Source: Ilyonectria destructans (Eukaryota > Ascomycota > Sordariomycetes > Hypocreales > Nectriaceae). Taken from it: DNA of 64,000 nt. Below the pieces are notes generated by a model, which was given only the letters and a program-made list of their open reading frames with translations, searched no databases and was not told where the DNA came from. The stretch covers positions 1,364,001-1,428,000 of the forward strand of contig JAHEWK010000012.1 of NCBI GenBank assembly GCA_020740775.1, in the 5' to 3' direction. This document shows, in pieces, positions 22,741 through 34,563 of this stretch. The position numbers and the translations under genes were made by a program. Within the stretch, counting starts at the first letter, position 1. The number at the start of each line of letters is the position of its first letter.

Positions 22741-25412
22741 TCTATTCTTATCTTCACAAATATGAGCATTGTTTTCAAGCAACAGTTCCACAACAGCCTT
22801 GTGGCCTCCAAAGACCGCGTGACACAGTGGTGTGTAGCCCTGGGCGTCTTTTGAGTTAACAGAAATGGGCAAATTGATCCAGTTCAGTAATGCAGTCTGA
22901 AACCTAGGCCGTTTTTTAAGAAGTAAGCTCACGACCGAGGTATGCCCTCCTTGGCTTGCCCATGACAGAGCAGATCGTTTCCATTTGTGGTCTTGTGACG
23001 TTATAGACACACCTTTCATCTCGGCTAATCGAGCAACCAGTGAATCCAACCCAAAATACGAGGCAATGATCAGGGCGGAGATTGCTCGTGTCATGCCGTC
23101 GGAATATCCAAGAGCAGATTCATGGGCTCGGAGCCAGTTTAGGCGTCTCTCCGAAGCAGCACATAGCATCAGCGCTGATAGCACAATCTCTTCGCGATTT
23201 TTCGTTTTTGCTGCGCGGAAGTGGCCTGTCCAATTCTGGGCAGCATAGTGGAAAAAGACATGACCCTTTCTCGCGGCAGATGCGTTCTCGAAGTCGGCGA
23301 ACGAAAGGTACCTGATACATATCTCCGATAGAATACGGTTAGATTCCATCGGAGAAAATGAATTTTGCCACTGGAGTGCCAGCCTGACATCACCGAAAGC
23401 ATTTGGCGACGTTGTCTGGATGAGGAATTCTCTCGCTGTTTGGTGGAATAGGTAGACTTTTGAGTCTACTATCGCCACGAAAAGACCACAGACGTCTCTA
23501 ATCCTCTTTTTAAATCGATCTTCTGCCTCAAGTTCGGGGTCAAGATCAGAATGTGAGCGATGACTCTCCTCGAGAGCTAACGCCACGGCCATTTCTTGAA
23601 GAGAAAGTGGTCTTTCTGCCGCAGCAATGATGTGAAGAATTTTGCGAGTTGTGTCAACATCGCAGCTTTTCGATAGAATATTATGATAAGCTTCGTTGAC
23701 AGATTTGGGAAGATTATGAATAGTCGCAGCTAGCCCATTCCTCGTGAAATGGAGGCTTTTGTTGATGGCGTCGAAAATAAGGTAAACCCAAAGGTACGTT
23801 CTATTGGCGTTGGCAGTAAGCTCCTCTTCCACCATTTTGACTTCTTCAGCTTGCAATTGGATCTCTGCACCAAGCTCCTTCACTCTCTGTTTGATAACAT
23901 GATCGATCTCCGTAGAAATCTGATCCACCACGGTCTCATGTTCTCCACTCAGGTGTATCGTAGGACATTCTTTCTTGAGAGTCTGAAATTCCTTTTCGAT
24001 ATTAGCGTAGGGTCGGCTGGTGACGAGAAACCTCAAGCCGGATTTCTTGGCACTGGTCACGTAGAGTGTGTTGAGTGCCTTCATCAAGACACGGCGTCCT
24101 ATGTGTTCGCACTCATCTAGTGCATCTAGGATGCAGACGATTTCTCCTGGTGAATGCCCACTCGTGCTACCGATGAGAATGCCCCAGAGGCTGGAGAACG
24201 AGCTGAAAATTGTCTCTCCTCCCTCTTGGAACACTTTGACGATGTCCTCTGTGAGAAGTTCTGGTCTTTGTATGAATATTTGGCGGATGATACAGCATAG
24301 GGCGCTCTCCGGGCTTCTCTGGTCGTCAAAATCATCCTTGAAGAAAAAATAACATATCGTCTTTGGGGCCGTCGTCGACTGGAGCTTTTCATCAACCAGA
24401 TACCTGGCGAGAACAGACTTTCCACAGCCAGGGTCTGCAGATACCCAGAGGAAGGCTGAGTCTTCCTTCTCTTGCCAGTGTCTGAAGTGCGGGTGGCTAG
24501 TGAACCACTCGCAGGTTCCCTCAACACGTGGCGGGTTTCTGTTTTTGCGATCCTCGTAAGGGGAGGTAAAAAGGCGGCCCAGTAGCATTGTCTTTCTATC
24601 ATCCATGGTAAGATCTGTAAAATGTCAGTCTATTCTGTTAAGTGGATATCATAAGCGCCTTGAGATGTGGATGCAGAGGAATGGCGGATAAATATGGCTT
24701 GCTTATGCAATGGTTTCATGGGGTTTGGTTTGCAAAGGCAGCGAAATTATATGCTCGAGAATTGTTATTTTAACGCACCATTGTGTATGACATTTCCAAA
24801 ATGCGCCGTTCCACTCCCATGATACTCGTTATGATTGCCATGGATAATGTCGCCCCCCGCATGGTGTATATCCCCTGACCCGTAATGGCTGATGTGCGAC
24901 GGTTCGTCCTCTGGCTCCAGTGAGGGAGGCAATGCTGAAAGATCTTCGATGGCCTTTGCCATTTTCCCCAGTGATTCATCGGTCACTGTCTTGATCCCGT
25001 GGTTCTGTACCAAGGCCGTGACGTCCCTCAATACCCCATCCATCAGAGCCTCGACCCGACTCCCTTTGCCCAAGGCTCGTGCAACCTTGCGATAAGATGC
25101 AAATCTCGAATCATCGGGCTGCGGAGCAATTTCTCCAAATATCTTTTGCAACTTCTCGGTTTTGGTCTTGCAGCCTTCCAAGATACGTTTCATCGCTTTG
25201 CAAGATTCTTCAGTCGATTCGAGTTTGTCGATGTATCCTTGCGCGATCCGGAGCGTATCTTCCACTAGTGGAAGAGTTTCGGCAGTTTGGTGGAATGTTC
25301 GTGGGAGACATTTAGTATCTTTGATGTCGCTGTAGATGGTCCAGGTAGCTTCGACAATGCTGATTATCCCAGATATCAAGCCGATGACAAGGCCAGCCTC
25401 CGCGCCCGACAT
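22222..25412 (-). CDS. NLR-like protein: SesA-type N-terminus, Gly/His/Asn-rich linker, NACHT, ankyrin repeats
   Basis: Two exons: 25412-24779 and 24614-22222 (1008 aa). The 164-bp intron has donor GTGCGT, branch-like CTGAC and acceptor TTTTACAG, with matching phase. Residues 1-150 match the SesA-like N-terminal domain of fungal NLRs (GLVIGLISGIISIVEATWTI). Residues of about 170-210 are a Gly/His/Asn-rich linker. The NACHT ATPase follows: VEGTCEWF entry, Walker A ADPGCGKS at 271-278, and Walker B CILDALDE, then LVTSRP and the helical region ending YLFHQTAREFL. The C-terminus carries ankyrin repeats with a 30-residue period. Such proteins act as intracellular receptors in allorecognition or cell-death control. 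If the intron is not used, two genes (25412-24765 and 24606-22222) would result. An in-frame ankyrin-like repeat follows the stop, so the tail is probably truncated. Confidence 0.8.
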
Positions 25413-26423
25413 GTTTGGATCAATTGTGGAATTACACGACCTCGTAGGACTACAATAGTGAAATGAAATAAGAAGCAATCAATCTAAAAATGTGCTTATT
25501 AGTGATTCGATGCCCCATTTCATGATTCTGTTAAGGATTCGTAACAGTACTCACCAACCAGGTGTGGAGAATGTGACTTTCGGCTTGGTAGTGAAGCAAC
25601 TTGTCTTGAAGGTGGAAGGGGCAAAAAGAATGTAAGCAATCGATGACTCGCTAAGTGGGAATGTGCTGGGTTAAGTACTGCTGCAATCGGGCCAAACTCA
25701 TACCAGGCATCCAATAGACGGCGGGTATTCGCAGAAGTTGGTTGGGCTAATCATCTTCAAAGCACAGCCGAGTTGCTTGGGGCTGAACATGTGAGACAAT
25801 TCGCGTACGCCATGTTCCGTCCCGAGCGAATGGACCCCTGTGTTGACCCCGCTTGAGGCCGGATGAAATCAGACCGCCGAGGACCAACGTGCAGAAATAA
25901 TAATCGTAAGTGGTTGGGCAGCCTCATCTCATGGACCTAAAATTGCAGTGCAGCAGTGGGTGGGGTGATGGCCCTCCAAGGGATCCTTAATAGACAGCCC
26001 GCCCAGAGGCCCAAGAGCCGTAAGATCGCAAAACAAGTCACAGCCTGATTTCAGGTCTCAGGTGACTAGTGAGATTGAACGGACCAAGTCTCAGAGATAT
26101 TCTTCGCGATGATAGCGATTACTGAAACAAACCAAAGAGACGCCTAGTAGGTATTTAGTCGCTGTCATTATTGAGCCTGTAGGGGAAGCCTGCCGTGGAA
26201 GAAAGTCAACGAACATGCAATTTTGAACCGTTCGCGACACATAAAAATCCAAATATGATACCGAGACCTTGTGGAGAGCTTAATTTCGAGTATCAATTTG
26301 ATGGTAAGATTTTCTAAAATTAACGAAAGAGGAGCATGCACCTAGCACATAACTAAGTTCCTTCTACTCTAATATAGCAACACAAATGTCCCGGAGGGCT
26401 TTTAACCCCTGTACTATGAACAA
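25413..26423. other. Intergenic, upstream of the NLR
   Basis: No gene. The NLR frame extends 22 codons upstream of 25412 to a Met, but the conserved SesA start (MSGAEAG) is used. Probable promoter and 5' UTR intron region. Confidence 0.45.
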
Positions 26424-28088
26424 CTAAAGCTCATAACGAAACTCCTTATTCTCCAAATCAGTCAAATCGAAGAACTCGTGGTTGTCCTCCACCTGGTAGG
26501 CATCTCCTTGTGCCGCCCTCTCTTGGTCCCTCTTCTTGTTTCTGCGATCGAAGACCCACCTCATCACCAGCAAGTCCACCGTGATGAGAAAATAGATGAT
26601 GCAAATCGACACCTTGGCTGGCAGGTATCTTGGTGCGTCACGAGCCTGGAAGGTATGTGGTGAAATGATGTTTCCAACGGTGTAGGCAATGGTACCAATG
26701 CAGGCCACGGTGATCTTCTTCGTAGATCCCGCCACGTTCGAGCTCTGTAGGCCGAGGATCGTGGTCCAACCGATCGGAATGCCACCACTGGTGTAGTACC
26801 CAATCAGAGCAGGCACCTTTTCTGTAGTTGCCATGAGTATAGCGCCGATGATGGCTGGGATGTGGCCAAGCACGCAGAAGTACAGTCTTTGTCGGGTCTT
26901 CATCGCGGCGTATGTAAGGCCGAGCAGTGCCACAATCTCCCAAGCTCCGAGAGGTGTTACCAATAACAGTGACTCTTCCCTGGAGTAGCCCATTCCCGTT
27001 ACTAATATGTTTCCGAAGCTTGTTGCGATAGAATTCGGGATGTTGGCTGCGAAGATCCAGAAAGCATACAGCCAGGTCATGGGATCGGCTAATGCCTCAT
27101 GAACATGCTTCCACTTGAAAGCCTGCGTGCCAATACCTTGCTCGTTTCCCCGGATTCTCTCCAAATGAAGGCTTTTCTCCTCATTGCTAAGGAAACCTGC
27201 CACTGCTGGGGAGTCAGGCATTACGAACCAGAACGTAATACCAACTAGCGCTGTCAAGAGACCCAAAAATAGGAAGACGATCTGCCAACCCTCCAACGCA
27301 GCGTTTGGATCCTTTCCAACATGGGTCGCTACTCCGTAGGCAAAGTATCCACCAAACATCTGAGCTGCGCCGCAAACAGAGAACCAGATTCCCACACGGA
27401 ATGCCTGCTCTTCTTTGGTATACCACTGAGACGTAAAGAGTACCCATGCAGGTACAATAGCTGCTTCGAGCACTCCGAGGAAGAAGCGGCAAGCTAGAAG
27501 ACCAGCGTAGTTGGTGCATGCGGCCATCGCTGCCAGCGTGGCACCCCAGAGGGTAACGTTGATTGAAACATATTTGGCAAGCGGGAACATCTGGATGAGG
27601 CGAATTGTCGGAAACTCGAAGGCCAGCTGACCGAAGAAGAAAATGGAAGCGACCCAATTGAATTCATTTCCTTTTAAGCCGGTAGACTGGATAATTCCAG
27701 TAACACTAGCATATGAGATGGCTGTTTTGTCGATGTATTGGAGGAAATAAACGATGCAAATCAGTGGCATAATGTGAAAGTCGATACGGCGAATGAGCCT
27801 CCGGCTACGCTCGGGGTCTGGAGGTGTGGTGAGTCCTCCAGTTTCGCTGAGAAGCTGGAGAGCCGCATCGCCGTCAATCTTGTGTTCGTTGGTTTTGGTT
27901 GCGGGTGGTTGATTGACTGCGTCGGAAATCGACAAGGATGAATGCTTTTCGATAGTCGCTTCCGGAGCTGTATTGCCTCCGCCTTTTTCTGTGGAATCTG
28001 CCATGGCAAGCTTGAACGCAGTATTTTGCGAGGAGAAATTTGTACCAAAGATTGTAAGAATCCCAGCGCTGATGGGTTTGGGCCTCAC
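26424..28088 (-). CDS. MFS transporter, anion:cation symporter (allantoate permease-like) type
   Basis: Single exon, 554 aa; the likely start is the Met at 28004 (526 aa), since the first 28 residues are not family-like. Twelve hydrophobic segments are visible. The first begins IMPLICIVYFLQYIDKTAISYASVTGI, the ACS-family signature. RFFLGVLEAAIVPAWVLFTSQWYTKEEQAFR is also typical of Dal5-like permeases. The loop WKHVHEALADPMTWLYAFW and end motif support this. It is a plasma-membrane H+ symporter for an organic anion (allantoate, nicotinate or similar); substrate is unknown. It is divergent from the copper amine oxidase gene across 1.28 kb, which fits nitrogen-source use. Confidence 0.85.
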   Translation of the reverse strand: MRPKPISAGILTIFGTNFSSQNTAFKLAMADSTEKGGGNTAPEATIEKHSSLSISDAVNQPPATKTNEHKIDGDAALQLLSETGGLTTPPDPERSRRLIRRIDFHIMPLICIVYFLQYIDKTAISYASVTGIIQSTGLKGNEFNWVASIFFFGQLAFEFPTIRLIQMFPLAKYVSINVTLWGATLAAMAACTNYAGLLACRFFLGVLEAAIVPAWVLFTSQWYTKEEQAFRVGIWFSVCGAAQMFGGYFAYGVATHVGKDPNAALEGWQIVFLFLGLLTALVGITFWFVMPDSPAVAGFLSNEEKSLHLERIRGNEQGIGTQAFKWKHVHEALADPMTWLYAFWIFAANIPNSIATSFGNILVTGMGYSREESLLLVTPLGAWEIVALLGLTYAAMKTRQRLYFCVLGHIPAIIGAILMATTEKVPALIGYYTSGGIPIGWTTILGLQSSNVAGSTKKITVACIGTIAYTVGNIISPHTFQARDAPRYLPAKVSICIIYFLITVDLLVMRWVFDRRNKKRDQERAAQGDAYQVEDNHEFFDLTDLENKEFRYEL

Positions 28089-29283
28089 ATTGTGACCGTT
28101 TTATATGTCGCCGACTAATTGCAAGCACGCAACCACGCAGGGACCAAGTGATACCCAAGGTGGGGATTTTGAACGACGATGATCTCTGCAGCTTCCTTGT
28201 TGGGAAGAGAATGTCCACCAAAAGGGTAACTTGGTGTCAGAAAGTCGCATGTTCTTCCAAGCACGTCATCAACACCAAATGTTGCAAAGTTTTATACGAA
28301 GGACCACTAGCAATGATCTGCCTCGTACATTTGTGACATATGCAACGCAAAATAAGCATAAAACTCTTAGCCATGGACTAGATGGACATATTTTATAGAG
28401 GTGCAACTGATATTCCGCCTTGCATTTTAATCACTCACGATAAACGAGTCCTTCATCTGCGTATTGCAACAAATACTTTTAATGTTAGCTAGCAAATATT
28501 TCAGCCTCTCTCTAGATTGCTCCTAAATACTCACAGGATCATAATCTTCGTCTTCACCATAAACCAGCAAAAGATAAAGATTTCGATCCAAATTAGCAAA
28601 CATCAATAACAAGGTGCCTCCATCCGTTGCCGCCACTAAATCTGACCAGTTGGCCTAGCTTCTGCACTCCCCATATCGTTGAAATTTCGGCCAACGTTCC
28701 TATCGCTCCCAAAATAGCTGGTACCAGACATATTATCACATTATGGACATCTCCATCAACTACCAGCTCTCGCGGCTTACGTATCCGTCTTTACCTGCTC
28801 GGAGTGAGCCGGTTGACTCGGCCGGACCGTTCCATTGTTCTGCCACCCCGCACCGCTCGGCTCCGTTTTGCTCAAGAACACAACAATTTTCTAGAGAACC
28901 TCACAATGGCTGAGCTGTGGCAGTACAAATTTGTCACATGAGGTTATTGTCTGGACTAAAGCAGCCAGTCAGAGCCATAAAATCGGGACATAATATGGAT
29001 ACCAAGAGCTTGGATAGCCGAGATAGCGTATCTCGGCACAGAACCCCGCGGTGCAGCACCTGCAGCTAGATGAGTAGGGCGCATTTGGGCGTGTAGGGCG
29101 TATCCGATAAAACCATTACCAATAAGAAAGCCACGACTTATCACGGGATCAGATTGATATGTTTATTAGAAGGGAACTGAGACCCTTGCGAAATACATTG
29201 TATTGTACTGCACTACCTTCGCTGCGAATCAAACCTCAATACTCACTGCTCAGCTCGCCCGGTACACGGAACAGAATACCGCC
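28089..29283. promoter_or_regulatory. Divergent region between MFS transporter and amine oxidase
   Basis: No supported gene. The frame at 28627-28941 has no protein features. It may hold shared control elements (GATA sites occur by eye, but they are common). Confidence 0.35.
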
Positions 29284-31447
29284 ATGACTCGTTCCCACCC
29301 TCTCCACGGCATCACTGCCGCTGAGATGACCAAGGCTGCCGAGCTCACCTTCAAGATATTTGGAGTGAGCAACCCAGCGGAAAGAAACCAGCAAACGTTT
29401 CGCATCAAGTCCATTCAGATAAACGAGCCGCCCAAGTCACTCTTGCTTCCCTACCTGGATGCTGAGGCCAGGGGCGTCGGTGCAGACGGGCGACCCTTTG
29501 TTCCCCGCTGCGTTTCGGTTATTTGGTCGCGCGACCATGACCGGGTTTTCGCGGATAGCATCATTAGCTTGGATTCGGGCACCGAAGTTAAGCGATATTC
29601 CCCTCAACCTGGGGAGCACTCGCAGTTAGACCGGTCAGTCACCCCGCTCGCGATGGGTACACGGATTGAATCGTGAATCTAACGAGTACTAGAGTAGAAG
29701 CTCGTCGTTCCGGCGAGCGCATTCTCAATGCTCCCATTGTCATTGAGGCTATCAAGAAGCTCAATCTGCCAGCAGACTACGTCGTACAATGCGACACATG
29801 GATGTGGGGTGCAGATAGTACCAGCACTGTGGACACGCACAGATACCTGATGGGATATCTGTATGCCCGCAACGGTAGCCACGCTGACAGCAATCAGTAT
29901 TCCTGGCCTTTACCAATTGCACCGCTTCTAGACATCAACACGGACGAAATCGTTGAGATTGTACCATTGGCCACAGGCGGCAAGGAAGATGGGCTGAAAC
30001 TGCGTACGGCTGGGGAGAGTCCCGTGGCCCATTGTGTTGACAACGAGTATCACCCCGATCTGCTCGCTAAGCCGCGAGAGGACCTCAAGCCTCTTCATGT
30101 GGTCCAACCCCAAGGTCCCAGTTTCAGCGTGACAGATGAGAACAAGATCTCTTGGCAGAAGTGGAACTTTCGCCTCTGTTTTAATCTGAGAGAGGGAATT
30201 GTGCTCCAAGATATTCGCTATGATGGACGCCCAGTCTTTTATCGTCTCAGTGTGAGCGAAATGACTGTACCTTACGCAGGTATGTTCATATACCACTACT
30301 AACTAATTGGCGATAGAAAATAACCGTAGTGCATTTTGCTGATAAATACGCAGATCCCAGAGCCCCATTCCACCGAAAACAGGCCATGGATATCGGAGAT
30401 GTTGGCGCTGGCCGCTCCGCCAACAACCTTGCTCTTGGGTGCGACTGTCTTGGCCTCATCAAGTACTTCCACTCTTGGATCAATGACGACGGTGGAGCTC
30501 CTATCCCCCACCCCAATGTTGTGTGCTTGCACGAACAAGATGGCGGGATCGGCTGGAAACACACCAACTCTCGAACCCAAGCCGCTGGCATCACCCGATC
30601 CCGCGTGCTTGTAGTGCAGTCGATTCTCACAGTTGGAAACTACGAATACATCTTCGCTTGGCACTTTTTCCAGAACGGCAACGTGGAGCTAGAAACTCGT
30701 GCGACGGGTATCCTTTCGACTGCTCTGATTGATCCCGGGAAGACTTCGCCCTGGGGTAATGTGGTTTCACCAGGTGTTCTGGCACCTTTTCACCAGCACC
30801 TCTTCTCTCTACGAATCGACCCCATGATTGACGGCCAGATGAACTCAGTCATTCAAGAGGATTCAGTGCCCGTCCCGGAGGGTGAGGACAACCCAGAGGG
30901 CAATGCCTATGTCGTAGAGAAAACACCTTTCATCAAATCTGGGTTCAAGGATGCCAGCCCTTTCACAAACCGTTGCTTCAAGATGGTCAATGAATCTATC
31001 AACAACCGCATTTCAGGCAATCCTGTTGGATATAAATTGGTACCCCAGCCCTGTCAATTGATCCTTGCGGGGAAAAACTCCGTGGCTCGCCGGCGTGCGC
31101 GCTTCGCTGAGCATCACATTTGGGTTACGCGCCATAACGATGGCGATCTTTACGCAGGCGGTCGCTGGACAATGCAATCTATCGATGAGACCGACGGTCT
31201 GCATGACTACGCCGCTCGAAACGAAGACGTCCGCAACGATGATGTTGTGGTGTGGCACACCTTTGGCATGACGCACAACCCACGAGTGGAGGATTTCCCC
31301 GTTATGCCATGTGAGATCAGTGTCATATCTCTCAAGCCGGCAGATTTCTTTGAGGCAAATCCTGCAATTGATGTGCCGCAGAGTACACAAAAGGTGAACA
31401 AGAGCGTGCTTATTGGCGATACTGCGTCATGTTGTCCTAAGCTTTGA
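29284..31447 (+). CDS. Copper-containing primary amine oxidase, probably peroxisomal
   Basis: Three exons: 29284-29633, 29693-30279, 30354-31447 (676 aa). Introns are 59 and 74 bp. It deaminates primary amines to aldehydes with H2O2 and NH3. The TPQ cofactor precursor is Y409 in the conserved VGNYEYIF. Copper-ligand His candidates are in HQHLF and in GMTHNPRVEDFPVMP. The D3/D4 domains are recognised by CDTWMWGADS, QDIRYDGRPVFYRLS and YCLH-like VVCLHEQDGG. The C-terminus is PKL, which fits a PTS1 peroxisomal signal, as in other fungal amine oxidases. There is no signal peptide. The neighbouring ACS-type permease fits a nitrogen-scavenging role. Confidence 0.88.
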
Positions 31448-32043
31448 AGGCAGGCAGCATAGACGGCCAGTCTGAACTACTCAAGTTAGCTAGACGCCCG
31501 TATAGAAAAGGGATATGCCTACTGATACCTCTGCCGTACTTGTTACTTGTCAATAATGAGTCTATATTTGCTGCACTCCTTTGATCTCTTGACATGGCGC
31601 TCTTGGGCCCATCAAACACATCCATGCTTCATCATTCTTATCCCGGCTTCAGCCTTTTATCCGTCAACAGATAGCCAATACCACTACCAGAAGACGCATG
31701 CAAAAAGAGACATGCATAATGTCACCTTAGCATTGGAAGTTGGAGGTCCCTCAAACTCAGCCATACTCTGCGACTCAAGCATCAAGCAGGTGAGCAATAG
31801 CACGGCGCCATTTTGCACCAGGAAGAGCAACGGAAGTGATGCCCAGTTAGTTTAGGGTCAACCACGAGAATTGATATAGAGGTGCAACTGCAGTGAAATT
31901 GCTGGACTTTTACAAACATTAATAAATTAGACATGTACATTTCAAGATACATTCGATGTCACAATAATCCTACGGTTCCCATTTGTAGTACTGACCAATC
32001 TCAGGAATGATAGCCCTCAAAGTTAAACATCGTATTCTTATAA
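31448..32043. other. Convergent intergenic region
   Basis: 3' flanks of the amine oxidase and sugar transporter. The frame at 31547-31855 is not protein-like. Confidence 0.4.
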
Positions 32044-33606
32044 CTACTGTAAGTTAGAAGAATCTTTCTTCTCCATCTCGTTATAGATGCTCTCAACGTC
32101 GGCTGGCTGACGTTCAAGCTTCTCGCCAAACGCCTCTTGAATGTTCTCAAGAGTGTACCCTTTAGTCTCTGGATAAAGGAAGTAGAAGACAAAGATTTCT
32201 ACTACCAACCAACCGACATAGACAAGATAATACTTCCAACCAAGGCTGTCCATACCAATGGGGTTGACGAATTGGTTGAAAAACGAGGCTGCCTTGGTCG
32301 AAAACACCATGATGCTCAAACCCATTGCTCGGAGTCTAAATGGCAGAATCTCTGTGGGATAGAGGAAAAGAAGGGGGTTCAAGCAGATATTGAACGAGGC
32401 GTAGTAGATGAAGATGAATCCCAGTGCCGACTGACTCGCTGCCTTTGACCCGGTGTTGTTGTACACGGCAATGCTCGCTGTCAAAGCCGAAAAGGTCAGC
32501 CACATTGCAATGGCGCCTCCAACAAACATCTTCCGACGACCAATCTTCGTTGCTAGAACAGCAGCCATCAACGCGGTAGCATAGTTGACAGTGCTGATGG
32601 TACCTGTGAGCATTGTCTGCTCTCGTTGCGTCGTGATTCCAATGCTTGTCAGGATCTTGGTGAGATAATACGAAACCAGGCCGTTTCCACTCCATTGGCC
32701 AAATACAGCAATGGTGATTAGGATGGCGAGCCGCCTCCGGTTTGCGGGTGTGGCGAGGAAAAGTTTGAGCCCTGCAGATTCGACTTCTCGCTCAGCCTGC
32801 AAGGCTTCATTCATCTCGAAGTACTCGGCAATCACCAAAGTATCTGTCCGGTCGCCATTGCCGTGGTGCTTCACAAGGATATTGAATGCCTCTTCGCCGC
32901 GAGATTTGTAACAGAGCCAACGGGGGGACTCGTCCAGAAACCAGACGAAGGTCATCTGGAGCATGGCGGGGCCTGCCTGCAGCAGTGTCGGGAGACGCCA
33001 GGCCCAGGCAGAGGGGATTCGATAGCTTCCAAATGAAACCCAACCAGCGAGAAGGGCACCAAGATAAAAGCTGGTGTTGTATAGGGAACCGAATAAGACG
33101 CGGTGTCGAGGATGTGCCAGTTCCGAGATCAGGATGGGGGCCGCAGCCAAAGCGAGCGTGATGCCGAAACCGACGACGACTCGACCTCCAATAAAAAGCC
33201 CAATAGACTTGCTAACGCATTGGATGATGACGCCGATGATCATGATGAAGCTTCCAAGCAAGATGGACCATTTCCGGCCAAAGCGGTCGGATATAATGGC
33301 GGAGAATGGTGTCGACAAAATGGCACCCAGGGGATACGCCGCGCTGGTGAATCCTAGCAGAGCACCCTTGGGGGTCCCAAATTGTTCGTTCCAGGCCGCT
33401 ACGCCCTGTAGAGCGGTAAGAACCGAGCCGTCGTAGCCATTGGTAGCGCAGACGACCAGGCAAGCCGGTGCCAGAATGGCATACAGATAAATAAGGGATG
33501 ACGAGAGGGAGAATGCCGAGCGCTTGTCCGCTGCAAGAATCTCAGCAACGGACTGGGCAGGGCGTGTTGTTGGTATCCCGCCCTCCATCTTGACCAAGAT
33601 CAGCAA
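32044..33606 (-). CDS. MFS sugar (hexose/disaccharide) transporter
   Basis: Single exon, 520 aa; the likely start is the second Met at 33588 (514 aa). Twelve membrane segments. Sugar-porter signatures include DRFGRKWSILLGS after helix 2, GRVVVGFGITLALAAAPILISELAHP, DESPRWLCYKSRGEEA, and the terminal PETKGYTLENIQEAF. The GNGLVSYYLTKIL segment in helix 7 is typical of lactose/hexose permease-like members. Plasma membrane, proton-coupled uptake. With the GH3 gene 3 kb away and lacking a signal peptide, import of a beta-glucoside or disaccharide followed by internal cleavage is plausible but inferred. Confidence 0.87.
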   Translation of the reverse strand: MLILVKMEGGIPTTRPAQSVAEILAADKRSAFSLSSSLIYLYAILAPACLVVCATNGYDGSVLTALQGVAAWNEQFGTPKGALLGFTSAAYPLGAILSTPFSAIISDRFGRKWSILLGSFIMIIGVIIQCVSKSIGLFIGGRVVVGFGITLALAAAPILISELAHPRHRVLFGSLYNTSFYLGALLAGWVSFGSYRIPSAWAWRLPTLLQAGPAMLQMTFVWFLDESPRWLCYKSRGEEAFNILVKHHGNGDRTDTLVIAEYFEMNEALQAEREVESAGLKLFLATPANRRRLAILITIAVFGQWSGNGLVSYYLTKILTSIGITTQREQTMLTGTISTVNYATALMAAVLATKIGRRKMFVGGAIAMWLTFSALTASIAVYNNTGSKAASQSALGFIFIYYASFNICLNPLLFLYPTEILPFRLRAMGLSIMVFSTKAASFFNQFVNPIGMDSLGWKYYLVYVGWLVVEIFVFYFLYPETKGYTLENIQEAFGEKLERQPADVESIYNEMEKKDSSNLQ

Positions 33607-34563
33607 TGATCAGGGTAGGTATATTGTAAAGATGTCTTGCGATAGAAGGTTGGAGGGTTGATGGGGACTTGGAGATTGGAACATGGATTGAGTTGAGGCT
33701 GTATGGCTCCTTTATAATGTTCTTGAGCCAGGGCTCTACTCCCGCCAGAGTCAGATGTCGCACGTCGCATGACCCTACCAACGGATCGGGTTCGACACAC
33801 TAGGTGAATGGTTGATTGGCTTCCCCACGGGGATTCTCCAGGGAGGCAATCCGCTGCAGGGCCTGCGTGGAGGATTGAAGTCTGGGGTCGCGGAGAGACG
33901 GACCAAGTCCAGAAATGATCTAGACCCAACGGACTCAAGCCGTGTCTCCCCGTTCCCCCAACCCAGCTAACACGACTCAGCAGCAGCACCACGTTACCGG
34001 TAAATTGCGTAGCTTCTTAATTATCCGGGGCATTTGAGAAACCCGGACCCGCTTGCCATGCATTCTTAGCCTCGGTTAGCCTCAAAGGGGAAACACGGAC
34101 CGACTCCGACGGACTGAGCGTAGACTCGGTGGTACGATTTTTGCTAGCAAAGACTTTAGCGAATGCTTCGTAGAATTATACGGTTCCCATGACTGTTAGT
34201 AGACTCAGAGAGCAACTCTGGTAAGGAACTGGGAATACGGAGACCCCGAGAACGTCCGTAAATTCCCTGCGATCCGGTCCAAAATTGTTAGTATCACCAC
34301 CGGACATATTCTCAGAAGCGCTATCCTTTAGGTCCTATACGCCGCGGCCGTCTAAACCAAGTCGGACGACTTCCTAGCACGGCTCAGTGAGTAACAATCT
34401 GCTGCAAGCCAATCGTCGAAAGACACTGAGGCATACCCTAGAAAACAGATGACGCGGCAACGATGATGCGCGTGCAGAGACGAAAATGAGTATCAGGTAC
34501 CAGTGTAATTATTACGTCAAATTTTCCAGCCATGACCAATTTCCCATTAACCACGCAAACCCC
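33607..34563. other. Intergenic
   Basis: No gene. Several scattered CGG and CCG triplets, which Zn2Cys6 proteins bind, are present, but no repeated spacing stands out. Confidence 0.4.

Noticed and set aside
22222..24606. NACHT-ankyrin gene as a separate gene without N-terminal domain
   Set aside because: A phase-correct intron links it to the SesA-like exon, giving the usual NLR order.
28005..28088. 28-residue N-terminal extension of the ACS transporter
   Set aside because: Not family-like; the Met at 28004 fits better, though both starts are possible.
28627..28941. 104-codon frame between MFS and amine oxidase
   Set aside because: No domain or signal; low complexity of family-like features.
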